A stretch of DNA of 64,000 bases from Neisseria mucosa (GTDB lineage Bacteria; Pseudomonadota; Gammaproteobacteria; Burkholderiales; Neisseriaceae). The position numbers and the translations under genes are program-made. The notes below the pieces were generated by a model. That model was not told the DNA's origin and did no database searches. It saw only the letters and a program-made list of their open reading frames with translations. Positions 43,322 through 51,838 of the stretch are shown piece after piece; positions within the stretch are counted from its first letter, which is position 1; each line of letters begins with the position of its first letter. The stretch spans positions 1,178,001 to 1,242,000 of the forward strand of contig CP028150.1 of NCBI GenBank assembly GCA_003028315.1, written 5' to 3'.

Positions 43322-43435
43322 TTATGCGTAAAATTTCGTTAGCATACTATTTTTGCAAAGGTCTTCACCATAATAATTGTCTCTATCAGCATATCCTTTT
43401 AATTCAGCCTGCTGTCTTTCATTTAAAATAATCAT
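43322..43435 (-). pseudogene. Short ORF, probable gene remnant (37 residues)
   Basis: Reads MIILNERQQAELKGYADRDN and then 17 more residues to TAA at 43322. The beginning looks like the start of a soluble alpha-helical protein. It begins 22 bp after the lipoprotein gene stop with weak signals. It is probably what is left of a longer gene of this island; no product is assigned. Confidence 0.4.
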
Positions 43436-43457
43436 AAGTTAGAATCCTAAAATAAAA

Positions 43458-44225
43458 TTACTTGATAAAACTTCTAATTAATTTCTCTATTTTTAGATGA
43501 TATTCAATCAACTCTTGTTGAGAAGGCTGCTTAGAAAAATTTCCATATTCATGTGCACTGATACTAGGATAATAATCTACTGATAAACCATTTATGCATG
43601 AGTCAACTGCGATTGAAAAATGCGGTTCATTAAGTCTTTTTCCATTTTTTCTACCATCATCCTTTACTTGTATTCTTACTGGATTTTCATCATCCCTAAT
43701 ATAATTAAATTCATGATAGAATGGTTCTTCATTAAATCTTTCATATGCTTTATAGTTTTTAGAAGAAGAAGTTATTTCTTTTGAACCGTACCTCAACATC
43801 ATTTTTTTAAGATACTTAGGATCTAAAAGGCATTCAGAGTTTTTCTGAATCGAAATAGTGTCTATCATCGGCAGACCATCCTTCAATGCCTTAACAAATT
43901 TATCTTTATTCTCCCGATTAAAAGGCTCTAAAATCCAAGAATCTCCTTTGCGTTTGGCATGGACGTAAATATCAAGCCTACCGCCCTTATAGATTTTTTC
44001 CTCGTCCGACATCCATCTTGTTGCCGAATCTCGGGACGAACCTGCCAAATAACCGTAAGGCACGCTTAGCAACGTCCCATTCAAATCAATTTTAATATTT
44101 CTTTCAAAACCCGTTATGGGTATCTGATTGTCCATTTTCACTTCCTCCTTATTTTCTGAAGATGGATAACAAGCTGCCAAAGCGAATGAACCCAAAACTG
44201 CGATTAGAGCTGATAGATTCTTCAA
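43458..44225 (-). CDS. Hypothetical lipoprotein in AT-rich island
   Basis: Predicted lipoprotein of 255 residues. The chosen start is TTG at 44225 (MKNLSALIAVLGSFALAAC, Cys19), preceded by AGGG. This makes a clean lipoprotein signal, whereas the open frame back to 44345 would bury it. The mature protein has a charged body with WMSDEEKIYKGGRLDIYVHA near residue 66 and a conserved-looking tail ending KIEKLIRSFIK. It resembles periplasmic immunity lipoproteins of contact-dependent toxins (for example Tli4-like proteins) in size and context, but I cannot show homology. Composition suggests transfer. Confidence 0.65.
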   Translation of the reverse strand: MKNLSALIAVLGSFALAACYPSSENKEEVKMDNQIPITGFERNIKIDLNGTLLSVPYGYLAGSSRDSATRWMSDEEKIYKGGRLDIYVHAKRKGDSWILEPFNRENKDKFVKALKDGLPMIDTISIQKNSECLLDPKYLKKMMLRYGSKEITSSSKNYKAYERFNEEPFYHEFNYIRDDENPVRIQVKDDGRKNGKRLNEPHFSIAVDSCINGLSVDYYPSISAHEYGNFSKQPSQQELIEYHLKIEKLIRSFIK

Positions 44226-44345
44226 TACCCTATCTTTTCCACATCCCACTTTTACTCTTCCTGTAACATATTTCTGATTAATCAGGCCAGCTAAAATACA
44301 ATCCATTATCAATTTCTGATTCCTGTAAAAATACCATATTCTCAT

Positions 44346-44934
44346 AAACCAGCAATTTATTTCAGATAAATGGTATTTAATTCAAGCAAACGTATCATTA
44401 CAACTGTAAACATAACAAAAAAATCGTCTGAAGATTTTTCAGACGACCTTTTTATATTTGAAAAATTTTTAACACATTGTTTCAGCTGAGTAAATATAAT
44501 TATTAATTTTATATAAAACTATTACTTAAATTATAATTTTATTTTTATATGATATTTACCACTTCCATCTATAACCTAATTTTGATAAATTTTGTAAATT
44601 TGATAACCGTTGATAGCATTTAAGACGATGTACAGATTTCTGCTTCCATTTTAATAAGACATACAGAAATAGATACATAATCAGGACAAGCGTCAGCCTG
44701 CCATTTCATTGCATACAGGGATTGATGATTTAAAGCCATTCTCGCTGTTCATCGATTTTTTCGTGTATCAACTATAAGCAGGGTGGTTATATATTAGGTG
44801 GAAAATAATACTGCAAAATCGGATATTTCCATTTGCCAATCTGTTTTTATCTCAAGTCCGCGTTAAATCAATGTTCATCCGGCTGCCTAGACAGTATAAT
44901 TCCCGCCGTTTGAATCGAATATACGAGGTTTTGG
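44346..44934. other. AT-rich intergenic region with uptake-sequence hairpin
   Basis: About 590 bp. It holds an inverted uptake pair at 44422-44455 (AAATCGTCTGAA ... TTCAGACGACCTTTTT) and otherwise no ORF of coding character. The uraA promoter lies near its right end, where a GAGG ribosome site precedes 44935. Confidence 0.5.
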
Positions 44935-46143
44935 ATGAATCAGTTTAAATTGGCGGTTTCGGGCACGCAGATTTTGTTTGTGGCGTTCGGTGCGATGGTG
45001 CTTGTGCCGCTTCTGACGGGGTTGAACCCTGCACTGGCATTGTTGGGCGCGGGGATTGGGACGTTGTTGTTCCAATTGGTTACTCGGCGTAAGGTGCCGA
45101 TTTTTTTGGGTTCTTCATTTGCTTTTATCGCACCGATTATTTACTCGATTGGTGAATGGGGTCTGCCTTCAACGATGTTTGGCCTATTTGCGGCCGGCTT
45201 TATGTATTTTGTGTTCGCGGGTTTAATCAGGTGGCGCGGGCTGGCGGCGGTTCACCGCTTGCTTCCGCCGGTAGTCATCGGGCCGGTGATTATGGTGATC
45301 GGTTTGTCGGTAGCCGCTGCGGCAAGCAGTATGGCTATGGGGCAGGCTGACGGCAAACAGGTAATTGATTATGCAGATTCGTTGATTTTGTCGGGCTTTA
45401 CCTTTGCGGTAACGGTCGTGGTGTCGGTTTTCGGCAGCCGCATGATGAAACTGGTGCCGATTTTGATCGGTGTGGCCTCTGGCTACACATTGGCTTTGAT
45501 AATGGGCTTGGTAGATACTGCCGCCATCGTCAATGCACCTTGGTTTGCAGTGCCTCATTTTGAAACGCCGCAAGTCAACTGGCAGGCCGCGCTGTTTATG
45601 CTGCCTGTAGCGATTGCACCTGCCATCGAGCATATCGGCGGTATCATGGCTATTGGAAATGTTACCGGTCAAAACTATACGAAAGATCCGGGTTTGGATA
45701 AGACGCTGGCGGGCGACGGCTTGGGCGTATGCGTAGCCGGTTTGATCGGCGGACCGCCGGTAACGACTTACGGTGAGGTTACAGGCGCGGTGATGATTAC
45801 GAAAAACAGCAATCCTGTCATCATGACTTGGGCGGCGATTTTTGCCATTGCAATGGCGTTTTTCGGTAAATTCAATGCGTTTTTAGCTTCCATCCCGATG
45901 CCTGTTATGGGCGGCATTATGCTGCTTTTGTTCGGTACGATTGCATCTTTGGGTGTGAAAACGCTGATTGATTCGAAAGTTGATTTGATGCTGCCTAAAA
46001 ATCTGGTCATCGTCAGCTCAGTGTTGACGACAGGTATCGGCGGCATGGTCATCAAAATCGGTACGTTGAGCTTTGCCGGAGTGGGCTTGTGCGCAATATT
46101 GGCCATTATTTTGAATATACTGTTGCCGGATAGAGAACAATAG
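44935..46143 (+). CDS. uraA: Uracil permease (NCS2 family)
   Basis: Inner-membrane proton-coupled uracil transporter of 402 residues with about 14 membrane segments. Family signatures are GFMYFVFAGLIRWRG, LPPVVIGPVIMVIGLSVA, the substrate-site AIAPAIEHIGGIMAIGNVTGQ near residue 223 and GGPPVTTYGEVTGA near residue 264. GAGG is 8 bases before the ATG. The gene is monocistronic with an uptake-sequence terminator. Together with the nucleoside hydrolase it could serve pyrimidine salvage, though the two are unlinked. Confidence 0.95.
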   Translation: MNQFKLAVSGTQILFVAFGAMVLVPLLTGLNPALALLGAGIGTLLFQLVTRRKVPIFLGSSFAFIAPIIYSIGEWGLPSTMFGLFAAGFMYFVFAGLIRWRGLAAVHRLLPPVVIGPVIMVIGLSVAAAASSMAMGQADGKQVIDYADSLILSGFTFAVTVVVSVFGSRMMKLVPILIGVASGYTLALIMGLVDTAAIVNAPWFAVPHFETPQVNWQAALFMLPVAIAPAIEHIGGIMAIGNVTGQNYTKDPGLDKTLAGDGLGVCVAGLIGGPPVTTYGEVTGAVMITKNSNPVIMTWAAIFAIAMAFFGKFNAFLASIPMPVMGGIMLLLFGTIASLGVKTLIDSKVDLMLPKNLVIVSSVLTTGIGGMVIKIGTLSFAGVGLCAILAIILNILLPDREQ

Positions 46144-46155
46144 TCATCAGCTTGA

Positions 46156-46190
46156 AAAGGTCGTCTGAAATTTTTCAGACGACCTTTTTG
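46156..46190. terminator. Inverted uptake-sequence terminator (uraA / efflux lipoprotein)
   Basis: AAAGGTCGTCTGAAA and TTTTCAGACGACCTTTTT between convergent genes. Confidence 0.9.
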
Positions 46191-46195
46191 CTTTT

Positions 46196-47650
46196 TTATT
46201 TCGACCAGCCGCCGCCCAATGCCTTATACAGCGACACCAGCATCTGCGCCCTTGCCAGCCGCGCCGCAATCAGGTTTTCCTGCATTTGGCCTTCGGCGAT
46301 ATGGGCTTTGAGGACAACATCCAGCGTTTTGTAGCCGTTGCGGAACATTTTTTCCGTATCGGTCGCGTGGCGTGCCGCCTGATTATGGGCGGTTTGCAGT
46401 AGTTCGGTTTGACGGCTTAGCGACTCCACGCCTTGATATGCGCTGTCGACTTCGCCCAGCGCGGTCAGGAGCCGTTTGTCGTATTCCAACAATGCCGTCT
46501 GAAGGCGCGCGTCGGTGGCTTGGATATTGGCTTTGATGCGGCCGTTGGTGAACAGCGGCGTCTGTATGCCCACCGACAGCAAACTTGCCCAGCCGGTCAG
46601 CGAACGGTCGCCATCCACACCGATGCGTCCGCCCTGCCCCATAAAGCTGATGGTGAAGCGCGGCAGCAAATCGGCTTTGGCACTGGCGAATTTAGCGGCG
46701 TAGGCATTGACTTGCGCAGCCTGCGCGCGCAGGTCGGGGCGGCGTTCCAGCAAGCCTTGCGGCGTCTGTCCGCTTGGTGCGGAGGGTTGGTGTGCCAACG
46801 CATCAACAGACGATTCGGGCAACGTAAACGTCTGCGGCACGTTGCCGGTCAAAACGGCGATACTGCGCACATAAGCAGCGTATTCCGCCCCTATCGTGGC
46901 GCGTTTGGCTTCCGCTGCGGTCAGTTGCACTTTCGCCTCGTTCACTTCATAGCCGCTGACATGTCCCGCCTTGAACCGCCCTTCGATATAACGCACCATC
47001 CGCCGCAAGGTGGCAACGGTTTGATCGGCGGTTTTCAGACGGCCTTGCGCCGCACGCGCTTTGAAATAATTGTCGGCAATATCGCCCGCCACCAGCATTT
47101 GCGCGCCATACGCCAGCTCTTGTTGTCCGAGTGCGGCATAACGGGCGGCATCGGCATCGCTGCGTTTCTTGCCGAAAATATCCGGCTCCCACGAAGCAGT
47201 CAGTCCGCCGTATAGGCTGGTGCCTGTGGACTCGATGGTATCGCCGTTTAAAGACGAGGCCTGCGGATAACGCGAGAGCAACGCCCTGGCATTACTGTCG
47301 AGCGGGCTATCCATTTTGCTGTAATTCGCCCCCGCCTTGCCGCTCAGTCCGACGGTCGGCCCCAAATCGGCACGCGCCGCCCCCGCCACGGCACGGGCTT
47401 CGTTCAGACGGCTGACGGCGATTTTCACATCATGCCCCTGCGCCAAACCCTGCGCGATTAATCCGCTTAACACCGGATCGTTCCACTGCTGCCACCACGC
47501 CCCGATGTCCGCATCGCCCTTCGCCGCCGCATCCTGCGTAAACACCTGGGGTAATTGAACCTGACTGTTTAACGGAACTTCTGTGTTTTTACAGGCGGCG
47601 ATAGCTAAAACTGCGGCAATACACAATAAATGGATTTGATTGAATTTCAT
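46196..47650 (-). CDS. Outer-membrane efflux lipoprotein (NodT/TolC family)
   Basis: Outer-membrane channel component of an export pump, 484 residues. Signal and lipobox LAIAAC (Cys20). Two repeated OEP halves are visible: WWQQWNDPVLSGLIAQGL and SRLNEARAVAGAARADLGP early, then RPDLRAQAAQVNAYAAKFASAKADLLPRF in the second half. The NodT class normally works with an RND or ABC inner-membrane pump and a periplasmic adaptor. The only candidate partner here is the ABC-2 permease 400 bp upstream on the same strand; no adaptor or ATPase is present in the window. It is distinct from MtrE by its own sequence. Confidence 0.9.
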   Translation of the reverse strand: MKFNQIHLLCIAAVLAIAACKNTEVPLNSQVQLPQVFTQDAAAKGDADIGAWWQQWNDPVLSGLIAQGLAQGHDVKIAVSRLNEARAVAGAARADLGPTVGLSGKAGANYSKMDSPLDSNARALLSRYPQASSLNGDTIESTGTSLYGGLTASWEPDIFGKKRSDADAARYAALGQQELAYGAQMLVAGDIADNYFKARAAQGRLKTADQTVATLRRMVRYIEGRFKAGHVSGYEVNEAKVQLTAAEAKRATIGAEYAAYVRSIAVLTGNVPQTFTLPESSVDALAHQPSAPSGQTPQGLLERRPDLRAQAAQVNAYAAKFASAKADLLPRFTISFMGQGGRIGVDGDRSLTGWASLLSVGIQTPLFTNGRIKANIQATDARLQTALLEYDKRLLTALGEVDSAYQGVESLSRQTELLQTAHNQAARHATDTEKMFRNGYKTLDVVLKAHIAEGQMQENLIAARLARAQMLVSLYKALGGGWSK

Positions 47651-47812
47651 CGTATTTTCCTTTTTGAAAAGGTTTTAGCGTTCCGTGTTGGCGAAATTTG
47701 CTTCGCTCGTTTTCAAAGTGCGCAGCCTCTCGACGGGACAACCGTTCAGACGACCTTTCAGAAGATTTTTTGCGAAACCTAGAAACCTAAATGTAAGCCT
47801 GCGGCTTACCGC

Positions 47813-47998
47813 CCTCTCCCCACCCCACTCCCACGGGGAGAGGGGGCAAAATTGGCTGAAATCCCAAAGTGGCTGAGGTTCGGTATCCTCAACTCCCCCT
47901 CCCGCGGGGAGAAGGGACAAAATTGGCCGGAAATCCAAAACACGGTTGGGTTTCAGCATCCTCAATCTCCCTCCCGTGAGAGAGGGTTAGGGAGAGGG
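47813..47998. repeat. Imperfect tandem repeat, about 71-73 bp unit
   Basis: Blocks beginning CTCCC-(A/G)C-GGGGAGA-GGG-CAAAATTGG and ending TCCTCAA recur at about 47825 and 47896. A third truncated block follows from 47966 (CTCCCTCCCGTGAGAGAGGG). Each contains a CCC..GGG palindrome. No ORF crosses it. It lies between the efflux lipoprotein and the permease genes; the remaining parts of the gap (47651-48048) show one inverse uptake sequence near 47745-47757. Confidence 0.75.
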
Positions 47999-48048
47999 CA
48001 GCGTGCTGTCAGGTTCGCTTTTTAGCGATCGTTGGCGTGATGACTTCA

Positions 48049-49161
48049 TCAACCCTGCCTCTCCAGCATCCCTTGAAACCGCAACAATGCCAGCCATAAG
48101 AATCCTACGCCGATACAGCCCATGATCAACATATGCCCCCAGACGATTTCAATCCCCGCGCCGCGGAACAGGATGTCTTGCGAGAATTTCACAAACTGCG
48201 TCAGCGGCCAATATTCGCTGATCAGTTGCGCCGCGTGCGGCATGTTGCTGCGCGGGGATGCGCCGCCGGCAAACAGGTTCATCACGATATACACCGGCAG
48301 CATCAGCATACCGAACTGCCCCATCGTCGATGCGAACGTGGCAATCATGATGCCCAGCGACGCCACCGAAAACAGGAACAACGCCAACCCTACCGCATAA
48401 AGCGGCACCGAACCGATGAGCGGCACGCCTATGCTCAAATGCACGATAAACCACAGCGACGACAGTGCCGCCACCCAAATCACGGCGGCATTTGCCAACA
48501 CTTTGCCCATCATCAGTTCGAACGCATTGACCGGCATCACCAGCAAATGCTCGATTGTGCCGCGTTCGCGTTCGCGGATAACCGCCGCCCCCGTCAATAA
48601 AATCAGCAACATACAAGACATCGAGCCGATTTGCGAAGTCGGCATAAACCACGAGCTCTCGCCGTTGGGATTGTAATAAGTATTGATGACGGGGCTGATT
48701 AACTCCGGCCGTGTCACACCGGTGAATTCGTGAATTTCGCGGTTGATAATTTGCGAAAGATAAGACGCGCCCACCCCCGCCTGCGTCATCGACGTCGCAT
48801 CAACCAAAAGCTGCAAATCAGGATTGCGCCCCGCCGCCATGTCGCGCTGAAAATTGGGCGGTACTTCCAAAATAAAGGTGAACTCGCCCTTATCCATCAA
48901 TTCGTCCGAATCCTCGCGCCGCACGTCCTCTACCAGTTTGAAAAACGGATGTTGCACGGCATCGCGGATACGCATGGACAAAACCGAACGGTCTTGGTCG
49001 ATGATGCCGACGGTGGCATTTTTCAAATCCGCGCCCACCTGCGCCATCTGATAAATCGTGGCTGTAAAGATATACCCAATCAGCACCATCAGCACCGGAT
49101 CAGTCAGCACGCTGCGGAACTCTTTGAGCATCAGGGTCAGAATGTTTTTCAGGGTACGCAT
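48049..49161 (-). CDS. ABC-2 type transporter permease
   Basis: 370-residue inner-membrane permease of the YhhJ/YhiH class of ABC exporters. It has one N-terminal membrane helix (about 20-40) and a large periplasmic domain with VGIIDQDRSVLSMRIRDAV and FTFILEVPPNFQRDMAAGR. Five to six C-terminal helices follow, beginning at SQIGSMSCMLLILLTGAAVIRERERGTIEHLLVMPV. The last segment is the ABC-2 family signature. The ATP-binding subunit and membrane-fusion protein normally encoded beside it are absent, so it is either an orphan or the end of a decayed cluster. A single ATG start at 49161. Confidence 0.88.
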   Translation of the reverse strand: MRTLKNILTLMLKEFRSVLTDPVLMVLIGYIFTATIYQMAQVGADLKNATVGIIDQDRSVLSMRIRDAVQHPFFKLVEDVRREDSDELMDKGEFTFILEVPPNFQRDMAAGRNPDLQLLVDATSMTQAGVGASYLSQIINREIHEFTGVTRPELISPVINTYYNPNGESSWFMPTSQIGSMSCMLLILLTGAAVIRERERGTIEHLLVMPVNAFELMMGKVLANAAVIWVAALSSLWFIVHLSIGVPLIGSVPLYAVGLALFLFSVASLGIMIATFASTMGQFGMLMLPVYIVMNLFAGGASPRSNMPHAAQLISEYWPLTQFVKFSQDILFRGAGIEIVWGHMLIMGCIGVGFLWLALLRFQGMLERQG

Positions 49162-49188
49162 GGGGATTCCTGTTTAAACGCTATGGAT

Positions 49189-49231
49189 GAAGGTCGTCTG
49201 AAAACCTTATCTGTTCTTCAGACGACCTTTG
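49189..49231. terminator. Inverted uptake-sequence hairpin between cupin gene and permease
   Basis: AAGGTCGTCTGAAAA and CTTCAGACGACCTTT; ends the cupin transcript on the minus strand and isolates the permease. Confidence 0.82.
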
Positions 49232-49311
49232 TACAGTACATCGCCTACTATCTGGTTCTTTATGGGAATCACCAAACTTACCGCAACAGTACCGCCATAC
49301 TGCAAAAATTT

Positions 49312-49653
49312 TCACAGGCAACATTTTCCGAAACGCAATTTTTTGTTTAAGCCCGCAACGTAAGTCAACTGCTTAATCACCAAGATATTCGTATAATCTT
49401 CAAGCGCACGGATACTGTGTGTCTCGCCGGGTTCGATCCGGACGATTTGCAGGCCTTCGGTATGTAAAGTTTCAGACGACGTCGAGATTTGCGCACTACC
49501 GTTCAACACAATCAACAAAATAATCGCTTCGGCTTCATAGGGCGGAATTTCATTGTCTTTCTGCAAAGAAAGCTGGACGATTTCCTGATCAGTATCACTG
49601 CTGATCACCCCGCCCAACAAGGCTTTGGGATCTAAGGTATATTGTTTCATCAT
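49312..49653 (-). CDS. Small cupin-domain protein
   Basis: 113-residue single-domain beta-barrel protein. The cupin pattern is IPPYEAEAIILLIVLNGSAQI (strands and turn) followed by IEPGETHSIRALEDYTNILVIK, with His in GETHS in place of a full two-His-Glu set. The first metal motif is incomplete, so it may bind a ligand rather than catalyse. Two consecutive ATGs (49653, 49650) start it. It diverges from a 48-residue ORF. Substrate unknown. Confidence 0.75.
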   Translation of the reverse strand: MMKQYTLDPKALLGGVISSDTDQEIVQLSLQKDNEIPPYEAEAIILLIVLNGSAQISTSSETLHTEGLQIVRIEPGETHSIRALEDYTNILVIKQLTYVAGLNKKLRFGKCCL

Positions 49654-49698
49654 CGCTCCTTTTCTATTTTTACATTTTCAAAAATTAAGAACATACAT

Positions 49699-49845
49699 AT
49701 GGCCGTTTTCACAGTATATATTCTTGAAAACCAATATTTAGGGCAGCATATCGGTATAAAGTTCTACTCAAACAGCCCCTTTGATAAATTACCAGTACAG
49801 GTACAATCATTGTTGAAACAGGGAGACCTAACGGATTTAATTTAA
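49699..49845 (+). CDS. 48-residue hypothetical protein
   Basis: Short ORF (MAVFTVYILENQYLGQHIGI then about 28 more residues, ending GDLTDLI). Mixed hydrophilic composition, no signal or membrane segment. It is immediately followed by a strong dedicated terminator, which supports it being a real gene. The ribosome binding site is weak. It is divergent from the cupin gene. No family is recognised. Confidence 0.55.
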   Translation: MAVFTVYILENQYLGQHIGIKFYSNSPFDKLPVQVQSLLKQGDLTDLI

Positions 49846-49873
49846 AAGGCCGCCCGAATAATCGGGCGGCCTT
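49846..49873. terminator. Bidirectional GC-rich terminator
   Basis: AAGGCCGCCCGA and TCGGGCGGCCTT with a short loop, between the 48-residue ORF and convergent nlpD. Not made of uptake sequences. Confidence 0.88.
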
Positions 49874-49884
49874 CAATTTGTTCA

Positions 49885-50781
49885 TCAGAATGCAATATAA
49901 GTGGCAGGATTGACCGGTTTGCCGTTCTGACGGACTTCGAAGTGAAGTTGAGTACGGTTGGCATCGGTATTACCCATTTGTGCAATGGTTTGTCCGCGTT
50001 TGACATTTTGTCCTTCATTGACGAGCAGACGTTGGTTGTGTCCGTATGCGCTCAAGAATGAAGAGTTGTGTTGGATGATGACAAGGTTGCCATAACCGCG
50101 CAAACCCGAGCCTGCATAAACCACTTTACCGTCTGCGGCAGCTACGACGGGCTGACCCGCATTACCGCCGATGTCCACGCCTTTATTGCTGCCGCCAAAG
50201 TTGGCAAGGACGTTACCGTTGGTCGGACGCTGCCATGTAATGCCGCTGACTGTACGGGTTGCGCCGGTAGCAACTGTCGGCGTATTAAGAGGTGCAGGAG
50301 CAGGCTTGGCAACGGGTGCAGGTGCAGAATATGACGGTTTGGCTGCCGCAGTCGAAGCAGGGGCAGTATAACCGGCCGGTTTGACGCGCAGATTTTGTCC
50401 GATGCTGATGTTGTTGTCAGTCAAACCATTCCATTCACGCAGATTGTCTTGGGTAATATGGTAGCGTTTGGAAATATTGTAGACGGTATCGCCACGGACA
50501 ACAGTATGCGTCGCCGCATTGATGTCAACCGGCGCATAGGACGGAATATAGGCACCGCCGGAAACAGGTGGCGTATAGCTGCTGTTGGCAGCCGGAGCAG
50601 AAGGAGGAGTATAAGGGGCATCGTTGGCTGCCGGCGCATTTGTGCCGTAAGGGGTCGCACCATAAGGATTGGAAGAAGTACCGGAACCGGCATTACCGAC
50701 GACGACGGGGGCGGGTTGCTGGCTGGTACATGCGCCCAATGTCAGGGCGAAAGCGGCATAAAATGCGGTTTTTTTCAACAT
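49885..50781 (-). CDS. nlpD: NlpD lipoprotein (LysM plus degenerate LytM)
   Basis: Outer-membrane lipoprotein of 298 residues that in other bacteria activates amidases during daughter-cell separation. Lipobox LTLGAC (Cys18). A Pro/Ala/Tyr-rich linker follows, then LysM at about 91-137 (HTVVRGDTVYNISKRYHI ... IGQNLRVKPAG). A second Ala/Pro linker leads to the M23/LytM domain at about 180-298. Zinc ligands are degenerate (NKGVDIGG, TQLHFEV), as in NlpD. It lies 175 bp downstream of surE on the same strand, echoing the surE-nlpD linkage of enterics. Confidence 0.92.
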   Translation of the reverse strand: MLKKTAFYAAFALTLGACTSQQPAPVVVGNAGSGTSSNPYGATPYGTNAPAANDAPYTPPSAPAANSSYTPPVSGGAYIPSYAPVDINAATHTVVRGDTVYNISKRYHITQDNLREWNGLTDNNISIGQNLRVKPAGYTAPASTAAAKPSYSAPAPVAKPAPAPLNTPTVATGATRTVSGITWQRPTNGNVLANFGGSNKGVDIGGNAGQPVVAAADGKVVYAGSGLRGYGNLVIIQHNSSFLSAYGHNQRLLVNEGQNVKRGQTIAQMGNTDANRTQLHFEVRQNGKPVNPATYIAF

Positions 50782-50956
50782 AATCGATGACCTTTATATC
50801 GGGGTTATTGTCTTGATTGGTGCATATCATAATAAAAATAAGCCCGCCCCTCAAGTATCGGGGCGGTTAGGGACTGTTAAAATCGGCTTGCCGCGCCTGT
50901 TTCAGAACAAAAAGATCGTCTGAAAACACTCGGCAAAAAAACAGAAATCTGTGTGC

Positions 50957-51712
50957 TTATACCTCTTTACCGTCCTGCCAAAATCCGCTGACTGCATCCA
51001 TATGGCGGTAGGAAGTCAAATCGATTTGCAGCGGTGTAACCGTGATAAAGCCCGCCTCACACTCCCCGAAATCCGTACCTTGCTCCCGATCAGAAATATC
51101 GCCGACGGGACCTATCCAATAAATAGACTCACCGCGGGGATTCTTCATCGGGATAACGCTTTGCTCATGATGCCGCCGCCCCAACCGCGTTGTTTTGATA
51201 CCTTGTACCGCATCCGGCGGTACGGCGGGAATATTGATGTTCCAAAGGACAGGCGTTTTAGGAGGATTTTTCAACAACCGCTCCAATATCATCCAAGCTG
51301 CCTGTTCTGCCGTCTGCCAATAACGCCCCCGCGTATCGTTCAAAGACAACGCAACGGCAGGAATGCCCATCAGGAAGGCTTCGGTCGCTGCGGCAACCGT
51401 TCCCGAATAAAGCGTATCGTCTCCCATGTTCGCACCATTATTGATGCCTGAAAGAACCAAATCGGGTTTAAAATCCGAAAGCACATGGCAACCCACATGA
51501 ATACAGTCGGTGGGTGTACCGTCAACATAATAAAACCCGTTTGCCGCCTGCTTCATTTGCAAAGGGCGGTCGAGCGTCAAAGAATTGCTGACGCCGCTTC
51601 GGTCGCGTTCTGGGGCAACGATGCGGACATTGGCAAACTCCGCCGCTACCCTCGCCAAAATGGCTATGCCCTGCGAAGAGTACCCGTCGTCATTGGAAAT
51701 CAAGATATTCAT
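50957..51712 (-). CDS. surE: 5'/3'-nucleotidase SurE
   Basis: Stationary-phase survival phosphatase that removes phosphate from nucleoside monophosphates. It has 251 residues. Metal-site motifs are ISNDDGY (Asp8, Asp9), APERDRSGVSNSLTL (Ser) and LSGINNGANMGDDTLYSGTVAAATE (Asn). The ATG at 51712 begins the conserved MNILISNDDG. The linked downstream gene is nlpD; rpoS is absent as expected for Neisseria. Confidence 0.95.
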   Translation of the reverse strand: MNILISNDDGYSSQGIAILARVAAEFANVRIVAPERDRSGVSNSLTLDRPLQMKQAANGFYYVDGTPTDCIHVGCHVLSDFKPDLVLSGINNGANMGDDTLYSGTVAAATEAFLMGIPAVALSLNDTRGRYWQTAEQAAWMILERLLKNPPKTPVLWNINIPAVPPDAVQGIKTTRLGRRHHEQSVIPMKNPRGESIYWIGPVGDISDREQGTDFGECEAGFITVTPLQIDLTSYRHMDAVSGFWQDGKEV

Positions 51713-51783
51713 TGTTATAGCTCTCTGAAAAGGGATGCTATTGTATCGCCCCCATACTGCGGCCGTCTATCCGAAACACTCAT

Positions 51784-51828
51784 GAAAAAGGTCGTCTGAA
51801 ACCAAATTTAGTTTCAGACGACCTTTTG
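51784..51828. terminator. Inverted uptake-sequence terminator for htpX
   Basis: AAAAGGTCGTCTGAAA and TTTCAGACGACCTTTTG followed by T, just beyond the htpX stop. Confidence 0.88.
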
Positions 51829-51838
51829 TTTTTTCGCA

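Noticed and set aside
43458..44225. Type VI immunity (Tli4) label for the island lipoprotein
   Set aside because: Size and context fit, but no diagnostic motif could be read and no effector is adjacent.
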